Below the pieces are notes generated by a model that did no database searches, was not told the origin of the DNA, and worked only from the letters and a program-made list of their open reading frames with translations. The translations under genes and the position numbers were made by a program. This document shows, in pieces, positions 5,808 through 6,415 of a DNA stretch of 6,415 nucleotides (the stretch's first letter is position 1; each line of letters begins with the position of its first letter). Source of the stretch: Hyphomonadaceae bacterium (GTDB taxonomy: Bacteria > Pseudomonadota > Alphaproteobacteria > Caulobacterales > Aquidulcibacteraceae); assembly GCA_025458365.1 (NCBI GenBank), contig JALOSP010000083.1, positions 1 through 6,415 of the forward strand. Direction: 5' to 3'.

Positions 5808-6415
5808 TCAGTGAGGGGCGACCGGCCTGATCACCCGGGCCAGTGTGACTGCCAGAACCCTCTCTGCCCCGGCCCGCTTGAGCACCCGGGCGCAGGCATT
5901 CAAGGTAGCGCCCGTGGTCAGGACATCATCGACCAGCAGTACGGTCTGACCTGTAATGCACCCGGTGTGGCCGGGGTGAATGGCAAAGCTGCCGCGCACA
6001 TTGCGGTCCCGGCCCGACGCAGTCTTTCCCTTCTGGCTTCCGGTGCGCCGCACCTTGACGAGGAGATCGGGCTGCGACGGCGCATTCAAGTGACGCGCCA
6101 ATGCCGCCGCAAGCCTTGCCGCCTGATTGTATCCCCGCGCTGCCAGCCGGGTCCAATGGCTGGGCACTGGCGCGATCAAGGCCTGACGATGACCTGAGAG
6201 TGGCGCAATCGCATCGGCCATCCAGCCTGCAAAAACCGGCAAACCGTCCTGTCGCCCGGCGTGTTTCATCTCCAGCACCATGGGCCGTGACAGGTCGTCA
6301 TAGGCCAGCGGTGCCCGCGCTTGATCGACATCTGGCGGGGTCAACAGACAGACAGGGCAGATGCTGATGCCCGAAACCCCGTTCTCGACTGGCACGCCAC
6401 AACAGTCACAGACGG
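5808..6415 (-). CDS. comF: ComF family phosphoribosyltransferase-like protein (5' end outside window)
   Basis: ComF/GntX family protein: an N-terminal zinc-ribbon-like segment followed by a type I phosphoribosyltransferase fold. Family members are linked to DNA uptake (Bacillus ComFC) or to gluconate growth and DNA use in proteobacteria, but the reaction is not firmly established. Visible landmarks, N to C: paired cysteines (C-x2-C at 6399-6410 and C-x2-C at 6348-6359), a KHAGR segment, VPSHWTRLAARGYNQ, GSQKGKTASGRDRNVRG, and the PRPP-binding motif VLLVDDVLTTGAT (5904-5942). A GTG at 6395 is not the start: the frame stays open to the window edge and the codons upstream of it supply the first CxxC. 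About 200 residues are visible and probably fewer than 50 are missing. The gene ends at 5808, 69 bases upstream of the CPBP gene on the same strand. Confidence 0.93.
   Translation of the reverse strand, partial: VCDCCGVPVENGVSGISICPVCLLTPPDVDQARAPLAYDDLSRPMVLEMKHAGRQDGLPVFAGWMADAIAPLSGHRQALIAPVPSHWTRLAARGYNQAARLAAALARHLNAPSQPDLLVKVRRTGSQKGKTASGRDRNVRGSFAIHPGHTGCITGQTVLLVDDVLTTGATLNACARVLKRAGAERVLAVTLARVIRPVAPH

Noticed and set aside
6393..6395. GTG at 6395 as the comF start codon
   Set aside because: The frame remains open to the window edge, and the codons immediately upstream encode the CxxC expected in the ComF zinc-ribbon segment, so the gene begins outside the window.
1..6415. Search for CRISPR arrays, tRNA/rRNA genes, transposases, phage genes or a new defence system
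   Set aside because: All long coding regions are accounted for by housekeeping families. Spacer-repeat periodicity, cloverleaf-like sequence and mobile-element genes were not seen. The only dispersed-type repeat is the palindrome at 2752-2797.

Overview
The window is GC-rich, densely coded chromosomal DNA from an alphaproteobacterium. The evidence is the FtsH C-terminal sequence, the housekeeping gene content, and an intergenic palindrome of the type scattered through rhizobial and related genomes. I cannot name the order or genus with confidence. Seven protein genes are present, two of them cut by the window edges. I see no rRNA, tRNA, CRISPR array, insertion sequence or phage gene.

Left part (1-2642, + strand): the 3' part of ftsH (membrane AAA+ zinc protease) ends in a strong intrinsic terminator. 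It is followed almost immediately by folP (dihydropteroate synthase) and thiD (hydroxymethylpyrimidine/HMP-phosphate kinase). folP and thiD overlap by an ATGA and should be translationally coupled, placing a folate step and a thiamine step in one transcript. The folP start has no visible Shine-Dalgarno sequence and lies close behind the terminator, so how this pair is transcribed is an open question.

Middle part (2643-3429): a 161-base convergent gap between thiD and tadA holds a nested palindrome resembling the RIME/REP-type repeats of Alphaproteobacteria, plus a weaker hairpin. tadA (tRNA adenosine-34 deaminase) is on the - strand. It diverges from an RluB-type 23S rRNA pseudouridine synthase on the + strand, and a 140-base divergent region separates the two RNA-modification genes.

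Right part (3430-6415): the pseudouridine synthase has long basic, low-complexity extensions at both ends. Its 3' end runs antisense into the 3' end of a CPBP-family membrane protease gene on the - strand, a 127-base convergent overlap. Upstream of the CPBP gene on the same strand is comF (phosphoribosyltransferase-like competence/GntX family), which runs off the right edge. comF and the CPBP gene are probably one operon.

Overall this is an ordinary housekeeping region. I did not find a new defence, mobile or biosynthetic system. The points worth a second look are the terminator/folP junction, the alphaproteobacterial palindrome, the antisense gene overlap, and the extended pseudouridine synthase with its lone TTG start.
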